From Rhynchospora pubera (Eukaryota > Streptophyta > Magnoliopsida > Poales > Cyperaceae), in NCBI GenBank assembly GCA_028095005.1, contig CM051460.1, forward strand, positions 186,170,742 through 186,234,741: a stretch of DNA of 64,000 bases, given 5' to 3'. The first letter of the stretch is position 1, and the number at the start of each line of letters is the position of its first letter. This document shows positions 22,363 through 34,560 of this stretch, piece after piece. The translations under genes were made by a program, and so were the position numbers. The notes beneath the pieces were generated by a model. It ran no database searches, was not told the DNA's origin, and worked only from the letters and a program-made list of their open reading frames with translations.

Positions 22363-22595
22363 TACTATTTTTAAAAGCACAGATGGAGGAGGTCTTACAT
22401 GCTAAATCTTGCATGTAAACATGTGTTTTGTCGTTCGATCAATTTGTTTAAACAATATATTTTGATTTTTCATCTAATAAAAAAATAAATTAAATAACAT
22501 ATCTATTTGTATCGATGGTAGATTAAGCAATATATTTTATTATCTAATATTATTTTATTTTTTTATTTGCCCATGTATGAGGGCATCTTAAGCTA
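22363..22595 (+). mobile_element. Diverged copy of the 18445-18720 repeat (possible Helitron-like)
   Basis: It starts TCTCTACTATTTTTAAAAGC and shares the same order of phrases with 18445-18720 (GCATGTAAACATGTG, TTTTTCATCTAATAAA, AAATAACATATCTATTTGTATCG, TGAGGGCAT). Same caveats as for the first copy. Confidence 0.4.
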
Positions 22596-24798
22596 ATATA
22601 TACAAAATTATCCCGAATTTAAATCAAATTTATGTGCTTACTTAAATTATCAAAAAGTTGACAACAACATTTTGTGTGCATTTTGAGCCAGGTGGACACT
22701 AATTAATTAAGATCCATGAGAAGTAGAACATGACCTCATCAAGTTATGAATTATGAATAAGTAACTGGCTACAATTAAGCATAACGAAATTTTTTTCCTT
22801 TATTCTATATTTAAAGCATACTCGTAAACTTTCTTGATGACTATATATATTACAATTATTGGATTGCCATCTTTTTCAGACAAAGATGAGTAGTTGTTTT
22901 CGGTATTTTTGAAGCTGCAGCCGCCCATATAAGAAAGTTTTCATACCCACGTGAAGTGTTTGCTGACATATTATTAATCATATGATTAACATGTGGCCAG
23001 AAAAATAGCAAATCAATTAATTAAAATAGATTTAAGATATTCATTATTAATCTAGTAGAGCTTAGGATCACGTTGAGTGGAAATCATATATTCAACATTC
23101 AGCAACAGAATTACTTACTAATATTTAAAGTGAAAGTATTCTACTTCATTTTTTTTTCAATCAAAAAGGGACTTTCATACATTTGTATCGAGAAAAGTTT
23201 AGAAAGAAAGCATAACTGAAGTAGAAAACTATTGAAGAAAATTTTGAAACAGCAATTACATGCAAAGTTTCCAGCTGAATGCATGGTTTCAAGCAGATCA
23301 AACACAGTTACACAGATTTAGTGATTTGGAATATATGGTACGGAAGAAACTTGTTGCTATTGTACCAGTAACTTTTCAATATCAGAGGGGTTGCATTTTG
23401 TCATATTGCATGGCACTGGACCACTGATACATACCACTAATGTACTTTACTAGTACAATAATAGAAAAAATTATTGGCAAAAATAATGGCACCACGTTAT
23501 CAAAACAATCAAGGAGTAATTTATTAATCCTTTAAACTAGTGTTTTGAAAATCGTTCCGAATATCGGAAAATTTCGATAATACCGAAAATCAGAACAATG
23601 ACTGAAACAACAGTATCCGATATTATAAGAGGAGATACTGGACAATTTTAAAAAATACCGGATTTCGGCCACCTGGCCGTAGGGGTGCCGGTATGTTTTT
23701 AAAAACTCAATGCGGGATTCAATAATGACAAATGGAGGATGCACAGGAAGCATTCTTCAAAGGAAGTGACAAAGCAAAAGAGCAAAGGAATTTAATGTAG
23801 AGCTGCTTTATTCTCCAGACCCAGAATGCAGCATCTAATAATTAGCTCAGGTGGCAATTGGCAATTTGGCATCGCTTAGCCTCCATCAGGATGGGATCCT
23901 CTACAACGGGTATAAATAATACAACATGTGACTCCTTACTCCTTAGTATTTAAGGACTGCAGTAGTTTAACTTTACCCCACTGACAATTAAATACCATAC
24001 AGAATATTATATATATATCTGCAACAGGGAATCTGGAGTCATGCTCTCTTGTACTTTTCTAGATCGGGCCTTCTGGGCCCATTGATTAGCGCCATAGACT
24101 TGCAAATTTCACCTTCCTCAATTGAAAACAAGATTAAAATCAAATTAAATAAAAAGAGAAAAGTGAATGATTGATGAAAGAAAATTAACAAAGAATGCAG
24201 AACGTTCTTGTCTATTGTTGTCTGTTGAGAGTAGAATTAATTTTTGTGGGTAAGAATGTTGATGGAACTTGCAAAATGTAATTCACATGACATAATTCAA
24301 GATAATATTTAATAATTAATCGAATGTAACCATTGTGGAAAGGGATAATTGCAAATATAAATGACATGAATATGACACAATTTGTCTCAACTCTCAATAT
24401 TAATTAATTTTTAAGAAAATTTGAATGAGAAATATAGTTATAAATTATCAAAATTTCAAAGTTCGTTGACTCCACCTAATACAAAAACTATCAGATCGCT
24501 TCAGATGATGATCTTAAATCAATATATTTTATCTACTTGACGAGCTATTAGTTTTTAGATTTTTAAGAGCATTTTGAATTGTATTTTTTTAATTAAAGAA
24601 CAAAATATTGTTCATTTAGTATCGTATCCAAAAAAAAAAAAAGAAAAAAAAACCCTCAAAACATAAAAAAAAAATGACTAAATACTAAGCTTATCCAATA
24701 AATTAAGTTAATGGTTCAAATTGTGGTTAAAAATAAATTTGATAATTTATTGTTGTTAGCATCACAGCCTCACACTAGTTCAACGTATATAGGCATTT

Positions 24799-25000
24799 AC
24801 GTGTTTGGATGTGGAGTGAATAAGGAATATGAATAAGGAATTAGGAATTTGAACTTGTTCATATTTTAGATTTTTGTTAGAATATGAATAAGCATCCGAA
24901 TAAGTCTAAATTTCTTATTCATGTGTTGTTTGATTTCATCGTAATAGAATTTATTTCTTATTCGTCTTATTCAAACGCAAACGAAAACACGCCTGGTACC
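24799..25000. mobile_element. Possible MITE with GTGTTTGGATG ends
   Basis: It begins GTGTTTGGATGTGGAGTGAATAAGG and ends with an inverted, diverged counterpart (AACGCAAACGAAAACACGCC). Internal TGAATAAG / CTTATTCA phrases pair. It is related in style to the GGCTCCGTTTGGAT family but distinct. No clear target duplication was seen. Confidence 0.45.
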
Positions 25001-26507
25001 ATAATAAATTTTTCATTATGTCATCCTCACTAAATGAAAGCCAGCTAGCATTTTCTTAAAGCTGTGCTCTAGAAACAATGGGCAAAAGGAAGTGTAAGGG
25101 AGCAAATAGGGTTCACCCCTAAATTTGGGATTGAATAGATTGATCAAATTTAAATATAGAGTTTATATTCATTACTCTCCATTCACCCAAGTTTTCATTG
25201 TATTTTTCGAGTTTGGGAGCATGTGAACTCCTTGAATAGAGAAAAAGCAGTTCACCTTTTTTCTCACCTTACTCCATTCTTTCCTTCTGGAGCAGACCTT
25301 AACTAGAAACCAACGGTAATAATAATTTTTTATCCCTACATTTCTCAAAAATATATGAAGCAGCAAAGAAAAAAATTTCGGCGGTACCATCTTTAATATC
25401 ATTAAATCAAACTAACTTATGACAATTTTTTCAAGTTTATCTGAACTCTTGAGTTCGTCTAAAGCCGACCTTTAATTCATTTATAATGAATTGTAAAGAT
25501 ATTGTTCCGTCCAAAATAATTTGATGTAAGACTATTTGGCTAGTAAATATATTAATATTAAACAAAAATTTGATTATTTTTAAATTAAAATTTTCCCTAT
25601 TTTAAATTGAATATTATCAACGAAATTTGATGATGGTAACGAACTAACAATATCTCAGTAAGTCAGTTCCAAATCTCAATATACGGAGAATATATAGGGT
25701 CGCACGTAGGCTGCATCCTGCATATCATATCCTCTTGCTTTTGATGCCAATAAATGATCGCCAACATCTTTTTGCCCTTTTTGAAAGGAGAAACGTGCCT
25801 ACGGGGCTTTTATTCTCAAAAAAAAAAAAGGACAAAACGATCCGCTCCTTGCTTCCCGATTCTCTCTCTAATTTTTTTTCCCTCCGAGGTAGAAAAAATA
25901 AAATAAAATTGCATATTATTTTTGGATCAGTGACGTTCCATAGAAAAAGTTGAATGGGTTTTGAGGATTAACGACTACTTGCGAGTTGCGACTTACCAAA
26001 ATAAAGTTTTAAATTTATTTAAGAACAAATTGTTCGCAAATTAAACATATGGAAATGGAAGTAGCCGAGTAGCCGAGCCGACTTTCTACGCTAGGCTCCG
26101 ATAGTGATGTCCCATACAAAATCAAGTCTATTTGAAACTTGAAAGGTACCTTGATCTGTATTCTCTAGCCCAAATAAATCAAAGGGTGAACTATCTATTT
26201 GTTTTTTTCCCCCTATTTTACTTGCTCTTGTCCAAGAAAAATAAATAATCATGATTTATAACCGCAGATAATAATCAACTATTTTTTATATGTTGTGGAC
26301 TGTTTGCCATTGACCAATTAATTTGAGGTCGGTGAAATCTGACACAGTATTTGTATGGAAGACTAAGAAGAAGAAAAATGTTTAACTTAATTAATGAAGA
26401 AGGGAATCGAGACAACGTGTCAGCAGTACCGACTCAAGAGGAATACAGCAAATTAATGTATCCAGACAAGTTAATTATAGAGTCAAAAACAAAAAAATAA
26501 AGAAATA

Positions 26508-26553
26508 AATAACCAACCTTTTTTTTTTTTTTTGAAGTTGAATAACCAACCTT
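26508..26553 (-). repeat. Oligo-T micro-insertion with 13-bp target duplication
   Basis: The 20 bp at 26521-26540 (a T-run then GAAGTTG) is flanked by perfect copies of AATAACCAACCTT. Read on the - strand it is CAACTTC plus an A-tail, matching the 3' tail of the SINE at 37439-37781. It is probably an extremely truncated retroposed copy. Confidence 0.7.
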
Positions 26554-27772
26554 AAACTCGCCACTTCCTATTTGCTATTTGCCATCTCAACAAGCGCCAG
26601 AAAGCTCCAGCTTAACCACTCCCCATCCCTCCTTCCTACTCTCTCTCATTCAGTCATACTCTTTCATCACCAACTTATTAAAAATACATATACCAATAAA
26701 CTTTTTGTTATTATCAACCCCTTGTTTTATCGTATTTACAAATAACACCAAAGTTGCCGCCAAACACTTATATTTGTGGTCATTGGCCAAACATCGATTA
26801 AGATAGCCATGAGTTATTGAGTTGAATAATACATAATTAAATAAATAATATAATATTTTAATTAAATAGGAAAGTGAGCTAACTACTTTTTAAAAATGAT
26901 ATCTAATGTAATACTGAACAATACGTAATACTCTTTAATCACTACAATTTAAAATAAAAACTTCAGGATATGTCTTCTAAAATAGTAAAAGCCGTGCCTT
27001 ATGGCATTTAGAAATAATATCAAAGTTAAAGCCATGAACATTATTTTTACGATTATTGGTGAAACAGTAAGAGAAAAATGTAACGGTGTGATGAGTTGTT
27101 TAAATTTAATCAGATAATATGCAGAAAAATAATTTAACATTATTAAATAGCTGTCATCGTATAGCAATATTATTTATAGATTTATGCAATATGACTATAT
27201 TAATTCTGTTGTAAATTTTATTAAAAATATTTAATTCAAAGTACGTCTTTAAACTTAGTAGTCAAGGTCGATAATATTTATTGAAGTATGGGATGCATTC
27301 AAAATAAAATCAGACATTCATGATGATAATTAGAATTGAAATGGCTGAATTCCAGCATTATCTATCGAAGTATCGAACTTGACTCCAAATACAGTTTGTT
27401 CTGGGGTTAGATGCAAAAATACCCCATCTGGAATTTCTACTGCTCAAAACCATGATTTATTTTATAGCCCTCCGTCCCCGCCTTATTCTTAGATGTTACT
27501 CTCTGACTCACCAAAACCTTCCTCCCTTGTCCCTTTACAACACCCCCATTAAAATCAAAACCAAATTCTAAACCAAACCAAATTCAAAGAGTACCAAGAG
27601 GGAGATTAGGAGCCTTTGCTCCAGGAGAAAGAAACCTCTTTCAACCACCCCTTTTACTTTCCTCTTTTTTTTTTCTCCTTTTATTGTTACCTTACATCTC
27701 TATAATTCCGGTACTCTCCTCTTTCTCTTCTCACTCGACGCATAGTTAGCAGAGTTGTTTGCGTTCTTTAAC

Positions 27773-30700
27773 ATGATGCAACATAGGCGCAAGTCGGTTT
27801 TCTCCTCTGCGCCTTATGTTGTCAAGGAAGTGGCATTAAACGCGGGGAGAAAAAACGGCGCAAATCTCTCACTAGCAGCTTTAGTCTTCTCTGTCTTTCT
27901 TTTTGCCACATTTTTGTACAATGAGGACATCAAATCTTTAGCTGAGTACCCATTCACTTCACGCACAAGGTCGCACCGTCTTACTATCCAGGAGGAAGAT
28001 CGACGCGCAATTCAGTTTCAAACTAATGATCAAGGTACCGGTAACAAGCCGCAAAAGCGACAGACACAAGAGATGCTGCGTGTGATCGATTTTGAATCGA
28101 CGGATCATCAGCTTGTGGTAAACAAAAAGGAAGAGGAGACAGTGGTACGCATCGACGAGCCTACGCAATTACCGATACAGGAAGAGGTCATGAAGGGAGA
28201 ATTAGAGGTCGAAAAGAGGAAAATGGAGGTTGAACATGTTGACCATTCATCAGACCAAGTCAAGGATGAAGAAGAAAATAAAAATGAGGCTGAGGTTCAG
28301 TCAGAATCATCCCAACTAATAGTACAACCGACAGAAACTAAAGAGGTACCGAGCGAAAATGACCGGGATGTTCAATTGCCATCAGTGAAAGAAACAGCAG
28401 CTGCGGCAATTAGAGCAGTAGCTGAGGAGAACAGGCAGGAAGAATCAACTCGATTTAATGAAGTCAAACCTAAGGCTGAATCATTGCCGGTAGTAACCCA
28501 ACAAGAAAAGCCGGCACGAGAGATTCAGGCTCAGCCTGAAACTGGGGATGAACAGCCTGCACAGGTTATTAATCAGGTTGTAACGCCTGAACGCACCGTG
28601 CCCCACTTGCCCGAAACTTGCGACATGTACGATGGTCAATGGGTTTACGACAGTGAGAATTTCCCGATTTATAAAGAATCCGAGTGCGAATTTCTCACCG
28701 AGCAGGTATGTATGTTTAATTGTTCATTTGTTTTTCTATTTTTTTTCTTCGTTGTTTTGAATTTTGATGTGTATTGACAAGAACAATGTCGTGAATTATG
28801 TTGACCTAGGTCACGTGCATGAGAAACGGGAGAAAAGATGATAACTACCAAAAATGGCGTTGGCAGCCTCATGGCTGTACTCTTCCTAGGTAATTTAATT
28901 TTTGGTTAAGTGAACTCATTCACTAATAATTTCACACATGAATTTGATTACCATTAATTATTAGTTTGGTAAATTAATGATGGTGTTGTTTTGTGATTGA
29001 TGAAGGTTTGATGCGAGGTTGCTCTTGGAGAGATTGAGAGGGAAGAGGTTGATGTTTGTGGGGGATTCTCTGAACCGCAACCAATGGGAGTCTATGGTGT
29101 GTCTGGTGCAATCTGTTATTCCTCGTGGCAAAAAATCACTCACTAAATTTGTCAATGGTGGCTCTCTCAATATTTTCCGGGCTGAGGTAATTATAAATGC
29201 ATTTTTTACTGGAGTAAATACTTGGTTTTACCTTTTTTTTTTTTTTGTAATAAGAGATTGTGGTCCTCGTAAAGTTCAAATTTGTTACGGTACATGAAAC
29301 TAGTCAAAACAATACTATTATTGGCTCCGTTTGGATGCGTTGAGAATAAGATAGGAAGAAGGAAGAAGGAAGAAGGAAAGAAATTTATTGGGAATGGATA
29401 AATTTATTGGGAAGTGTGTAACTTTTGTGAAGAGTTTGTATGGTTAAAAATAAATTTATTGGTAAAAAATAGTTATTCCTATTCCTTATTTCGGGAAGAA
29501 GCCATCCAAACGGAACCATTGGGAATAATTTCACATGAAGACCTAGTCTTATGATGGGTTGAAAGTTGAAACGGGTTTGGATTTGTTTAAACTTTAAAGT
29601 CATTATTTGAGAAATTTCTAAAGTTTTTTACAAAACTTTCCTCTGCGTGGGGATGCATTTCGGTGCAACTTTCAAATTTGTCAAAACCTGTGGGCCCACA
29701 ATGTTACTTCCTCTTTTTTGCTTTCTCTGAAAGTAATATTATAGTATTTTATTTACGTTGTTTTCTTTTAAGTACTGGCTAACGTATTTTCAAGTAGCCA
29801 TCACGTTACAACATAAAACCGCGTCATTAATGCATATTATTATATAATTTATATATCTAGTTTGACTATCCTTCAATAAATAACACTATCTTTTGTGGCC
29901 AATTAATTAACAGGAATATAACGCTACTGTGGAATTTTATTGGGCTCCGTTTTTGGTTGAGTCCAACTCTGATGACCCAAAAGTGCATAGCATTCAACAC
30001 CGTGTAATCATGCCAAAATCAATTAAAAAGCATGCTGTAAATTGGCTCGGGGTTGACTATTTAGTCTTCAACACCTACATTTGGTGGCTCAACAACATGA
30101 ATATGAACGTCTTGTAAGTAATTAAATTACACCACTTCTCTTTGTTTTGATTTCCTTTTGTATTTTAATCTATAGTACTGAAGTACAAACTAATACACTT
30201 ATAGTCACATTAACAAATTTAACTACTCACCAAATTACAAGTACATATATTTGAATATAATTAAAAAATGTTTATATTTTCTACTTCACCTCTAATAGAA
30301 ACAGATATAATGGGACATAACAATAAAGCAATAACCAATCAGGGTATAATTTGGGGGTTTAATTTGGGTGCGATTTACCAGGAAGGGGTCGTTCAGTAGA
30401 GGATCAACAAAGTACATTCAAGTAGACAGACCGGTGGCATATAGGAGAGTGATGAATACGTGGGCACGGTGGGTGGAGCGAAACATAAACCCCTCCAAGA
30501 CTACCGTTTTCTTCATGGGCATGTCCCCTAACCACATCACGTTAGTTCCCTCTCTCTCTCTTAATTAATTATTTTTTTGGGTTGCTTTTATAATTAATAA
30601 TTAATTAATTGCATTGTCTTATTGTTATATATCTGAAGAGACGGTTGATTTCCAACCCCACTTCAGTGACTCCACCAAGAAAGTAATAATAATAAAATAA

Positions 30701-32943
30701 AATAACAAATATGCCTTAAGATTGATAGGAAGTATCTCATTAATTAGTCATCAATGGATTTAATGATATCTCTCCATTGTAGCAATTTGGTTGTCTGGCG
30801 TTAATTGTTTTACTGAATTTTCTTTGGTTCTGATCGAATAATAGAATTTTTGGCACTACACCCTTAATTAAAATTGTTTTTTTTTTAAACCATAACCAAA
30901 TAAATCTTTTGCAAATGCATTGCTTTAGAGATCATTAAAAAGCTTTATAGAGATCATACAAAGACCATTAACTCATTCTGGACAAAACCCAGGAACCTTA
31001 ACGAGGAAAATACACTAGCCTGATACAAAATAAATGTCATATAGAATGGCAAAATAATGTTATGTAATTGTTAAACAATTGTCTTCTTCGACCTAATGTA
31101 GTTTTGTTCAGTCAAAGTTTCTTTTTCATTAAGCATAAGTTTATTTATATTTTTTTTTTTTGAAAATAAATTGGAGGTCTAAGCCATCCAACTTATTTTT
31201 AAAAGCATAAGTTTATTGCATGTGTGCATTGTTTGTGAGCTCTTTTAATTATCTGTTTAGCAATCTTCCTTTTTGTTTTATTCTCCATCTAATCATCTTC
31301 ACAAATTCCACCCTAGACGCGGTTAAAATTTGCAAGATAAAAGTTATATGCTAATCATTCCGTAGTTGGGCCCCACAATGTTAGTTTGATTGGCTGTCCC
31401 ACATCCAGCTAAAACGATATTGGGTCGTTGTCGGATTGCATTTGCAACGTGATTAGGTGATCCTCCTGAATTTCTGTGGTGTCTCTGTGCATTTTTCCGT
31501 GCGGTGTCTCAACTTTCACCCCCAATAAAGTTCTATACAATGTAGCCCCACAGTAGAATAGAACTAAATTTAAATTATTGTAACACTCTCTTTTAGGCAC
31601 TGATCAAAATCTCATTTTTTTAACGTGGGATTTCATTTCATTTCATTTCTTGGAAAATTAGAGATTTGATGTTATTTGATTGAAATTTTCATATAATTAG
31701 ATCCAACCAAATTCTATCAAATCAATTTAATTGAAATGAATGAAATAAAATCCCATGTAAACTTCATTTTTATCAGGGACTTATTCTTCCACCTAGGTAG
31801 GTAGTTAGCTATGTTGCTAGTACAATCATTTTATTTATTTAAAAAAAAAAAACATAGTATAACTAAACATTTATTTATTATTATTATTTTAATTTACTCT
31901 TCCCGTGGGAAAAACTAAACATTTGTTACTTACCATGTTAATCAGCATCAATTTGGTACCAACTTCTTTTTTGACGCCATAAATGGATTTTTTTTAATTT
32001 TTTTTCTGTCGAAGGATATTTTTTTACTATGCTATTGGCTATTGCACGTGGCATTCCACTAACTCTCCCCCTTCATTGGTCTCACAAGTCACAAACCAGC
32101 TCATAATTTGATAAATATAGTTTGGCAATTTGAAACTTTCTGGCATGAGTCTGTTAAGGTAAGGTCCAGACCCCGGAACCCATCCATCATGTGCAATGAA
32201 TCAACAATAAGGAAACTGTGGGGCCCACAGAAAGTAAGATTCCAAAAAATATGACAAACCAGAAGCTCCTAGCCTCCCACCGTCAGGAACCGAGTTGTAT
32301 ATTTTTGCCATTATTTTGGAATCATAGTTCCTCCATGGCACAAATGATTGCATCATAATTCCTCTATGCCATTATTTCAGAATACAAGACCTAATATTCA
32401 CTAGTAGCTTCTGCCTAGCATTTCAAAAAAAAAAAAAAAAAGAATACAAGACCTAATATTTTTAGGTCCATTGTATCAGCTACTCTAGAGCTATTCGGGA
32501 TTAAAATATTATTTATAGTTTTTAATGTTGCTTAATTTTTTTTAGATTATATTTAATTTTACTAATATAATTTTTTATTCAGACCGTCGGCATGGGGCAA
32601 CCCGGGAGGAATAAAATGTGCAATGGAGACGATGCCTGTGGTAAATTGGACACAACCATTAGAAGTAGGAACTGATTGGAGATTATATTGGGAGGCAAAA
32701 GAGACTGTACTAGCAATGAAACGAGTACCAGTTCACTACGTAAACATTACTGGACTATCAGAATTCCGAAAAGATGCACACACATCAGTTCACACGTTAC
32801 GACAAGGCAAATTGCTAACTCCAGAACAACAAGCTGACCCAAAAACTTATGCAGATTGTATCCATTGGTGTCTTCCTGGTCTACCTGACATGTGGAACCT
32901 TTTCCTCTATGCTCGCATTGTGTCAGCTCCTTGGCGAGATTGA
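27773..32943 (+). CDS. Trichome birefringence-like (TBL/ESKIMO1-type) polysaccharide O-acetyltransferase, six exons
   Basis: Exons are 27773-28705, 28810-28889, 29006-29186, 29914-30113, 30382-30540 and 32583-32943. All phases join, giving about 637 aa. The start is the first of two adjacent ATGs; the frame upstream opens with a non-ATG codon. Residues ~33-48 form one membrane segment, consistent with a type II Golgi protein. Residues ~50-290 are a long acidic/Gln-rich stem. The TBL and DUF231 regions follow: LPETCDMYDGQWVYD, the catalytic GDS at ~357-359 (FVGDSLNRNQWE), WWLNNMNMNV, and the C-terminal D609-x2-H612 (DCIHWCLPGLPD). TBL proteins transfer acetyl groups to cell-wall polymers. The catalytic domain most resembles the ESK1/TBL29 xylan-acetylating clade, but the stem is much longer than in ESK1 (about 487 aa). 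Introns 3 and 5 contain MITEs and retroposon tails. The exact orthologue is uncertain. Confidence 0.93.
29323..29517 (-). mobile_element. MITE of the GGCTCCGTTTGGAT family, copy B (TBL intron 3)
   Basis: About 195 bp, in inverted orientation to copy A, with ends GGCTCCGTTTGGATGC and CATCCAAACGGAACC and ATT on both sides. It lies wholly inside intron 3 (29187-29913) and does not touch the splice sites. Confidence 0.8.
31131..31217 (-). mobile_element. 5'-truncated SINE tail with 15-bp target duplication (TBL intron 5)
   Basis: AAGCATAAGTTTATT is duplicated at 31131-31145 and 31203-31217. The 57-bp insert, read on the - strand, is AAATAAGTTGGATGGCTTAG-like sequence ending in TTC plus oligo-A. 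It matches the 3' end of the SINE at 37439-37781. Confidence 0.75.
31596..31780 (+). mobile_element. Tourist-like MITE (TGATCAAAAT family), TBL intron 5
   Basis: The ends GGCACTGATCAAAAT and the inverted ATTTTTATCAGGGAC have TTA duplicated on both sides (31593-31595 and 31781-31783). Internal ATTTCATTTCATTT-type and TTAGATCCAACC phrases are shared with copies at 37226-37380, 44315-44487 and 44604-44778. Confidence 0.75.
32379..32460 (+). repeat. 42-bp oligo(A)-tailed micro-insertion with a 20-bp target duplication (TBL intron 5)
   Basis: The 20-bp phrase from 32379 to 32398 recurs exactly at 32441-32460. Between them lie 42 bp ending in a run of about 17 A preceded by TTC. This is the structure of a retroposed fragment made by LINE-type target-primed reverse transcription. 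Confidence 0.8.
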
Positions 32944-33428
32944 TCTTTTATTTGTGAGTAATGGCAATAAAATTTCATCTCAAAAGGGGCAACAGGGTCC
33001 AGACACATAGGTACATACACAGAAACGGTCACTTTTGATCTTCATAATTTTTTTTTAAAGAAGCTTTTTGGGTCTCACATTTAGGGCATATTCGTTAAGT
33101 TCTTTTTAATTTTTCCCCCTCTTATTTTCCTTTTCTTTTCTAAAGCAGGCTCTGTTATAGCTTTTTCACCCTTTTTTTTTCTTTTGGGTTTTGGGACAGT
33201 CAAAAGAAGAATATTGGCACATGCAAAGGAAATTGTATTAAAAATTTCTTGAGACGAGCACATTGAGGCATGTAAAAAGAAAATGTTCATGCATATCTGC
33301 ACATGTGCTTTGGAGAAAACAAATTGTGTATAATAAGTTGTAGACATTAGTAATTCTATTATTCGTTTCTTTATGGCGTGTTTCTTAATTACGTTATGTT
33401 TTATAGCAAACAGTTATTACTTCAACTA
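32944..33428. other. 3' flank of the TBL gene, no other gene seen
   Basis: It probably holds the TBL 3' UTR. CAATAAAATTT near 32965 is a possible poly(A) signal. Frames on the - strand here are short and low complexity. Confidence 0.5.
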
Positions 33429-33616
33429 GGGTATGTTTGGAAGTGGTGTGGAATAAGAACAAGCTTATTTTTTTGTTCTTGTTCTAGTTCCATGATTTTG
33501 TTGGAACAAGAACAAGGTTCATTTTGTTCTTATTCTCCTTGTTCTAAATGGTGCCAAACAAGAAATAGCTTGTTCTTATTCCCTTGTTCTTATTCTATGG
33601 ACTTCCAAACATACCC
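33429..33616. mobile_element. MITE with GGGTATGTTTGGAAGT ends
   Basis: It begins GGGTATGTTTGGAAGTGG and ends ACTTCCAAACATACCC, with CTA on both sides. The interior has repeated GAACAAG / CTTGTTC phrases in both orientations. It is 188 bp with no coding capacity. Confidence 0.75.
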
Positions 33617-34174
33617 CTAGAGTCTAAAGTGATCGACAGACAATATGGTTCAGACTTCAGAGCACATTTCTGATCAAATAACGGTAACAAAAGGGTCCAT
33701 ACACAACACTAATACCAGATAAGTGGAATTCATATTCCTCCACTTACACAAACCAACAAGCAAGCCAAGCCATGCGTAAATAAAGCCTGCATTATTACCT
33801 GGAAAGAACTTTTAAAAAGGTAGTAAAAGTAATTGTTTTGGGCCACAGGCCCACAGAATAATTTCAGTAGAAAAATCAAAAGAACTTTTATTGCAAGAAT
33901 TATAACCACTATCGTTAAAAATACCATCGCTGAACCAAAAATAGAATTTTCGCTCTCTCTTCTCACGGGCGCTTTTCTTCTGCTCTCTCCTCTCACGCGC
34001 ACTCTTCTTTCCTCCTCTCCTCTCTCCTTCCTTAGCGCGTTCATCTTCTCCGCCTCCTCTCTTCTCTCCTCTGCCACACTCCCCTCTGTCCCTCTTCACT
34101 CTCCTTCTACCTCCACGCCTTCCCTTCTTCCCTCTGCCTCCTTCATCAATGATTCATTTCCCATCAAATAGTGA
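33617..34174. other. Non-coding segment with a CT-rich arm
   Basis: About 33950-34140 is almost pure C/T with TCTCACGCGC-like phrases. It is partly complementary to the G/A-rich segment at 34560-34745, so the two may form a loose inverted repeat around the tandem array. Overlapping long frames on both strands reflect this composition. Confidence 0.5.
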
Positions 34175-34560
34175 GAATGTAAAACAAATTGAACACATAA
34201 AAGTAACAAATTGAACATATGAATGAACAAAGTGAACATATACACCAACAAAGTGAGACATAAAATAAATACAGAAGTTTGACGCACAACAAAACAAATT
34301 GAACACATAAAAGTAACAAATTGAACATATGAATGAACAAAGTGAACATAGACATAAAATAAACACAGAAGTCTGACGCGCAGCAAAACAAATTGAACAC
34401 ATAAAAGTAACAAATTGAACATATGAATGAACAAAGTGAACATATACACCAACAAAGTGAGACGCATAAAATAAACATCTAATGCACAACAAAACAAAAT
34501 GAACACTTAAAATAACAAATTGAACAGATGCAATAAACAAAGTGAACAAAGTCCGACGCA
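34175..34560 (+). repeat. Tandem array of about four ~95-110-bp units (AACAAATTGAACA...)
   Basis: Units start near 34181, 34291, 34385 and 34491 with (A)AAACAAATTGAACAC. Each contains GAACAAAGTGAACAT and a TGACGC(A/G)CA-like end, and they vary by small indels. The same AAAGTGAACATATA vocabulary appears in the PMD element (about 14763-14850). Open frames of 100-200 codons on the - strand are by-products of the repetition. Confidence 0.85.

Larger units (their letters stand above)
22596..27772. other. Long intergenic stretch, no gene seen
   Basis: No frame above about 76 codons and none with a recognisable motif. It includes an inverted-repeat MITE-like segment near 24799-25000, a micro-insertion at 26521-26540, and the presumptive promoter and pyrimidine-rich 5' leader of the TBL gene in about 27480-27772. 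Confidence 0.5.
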
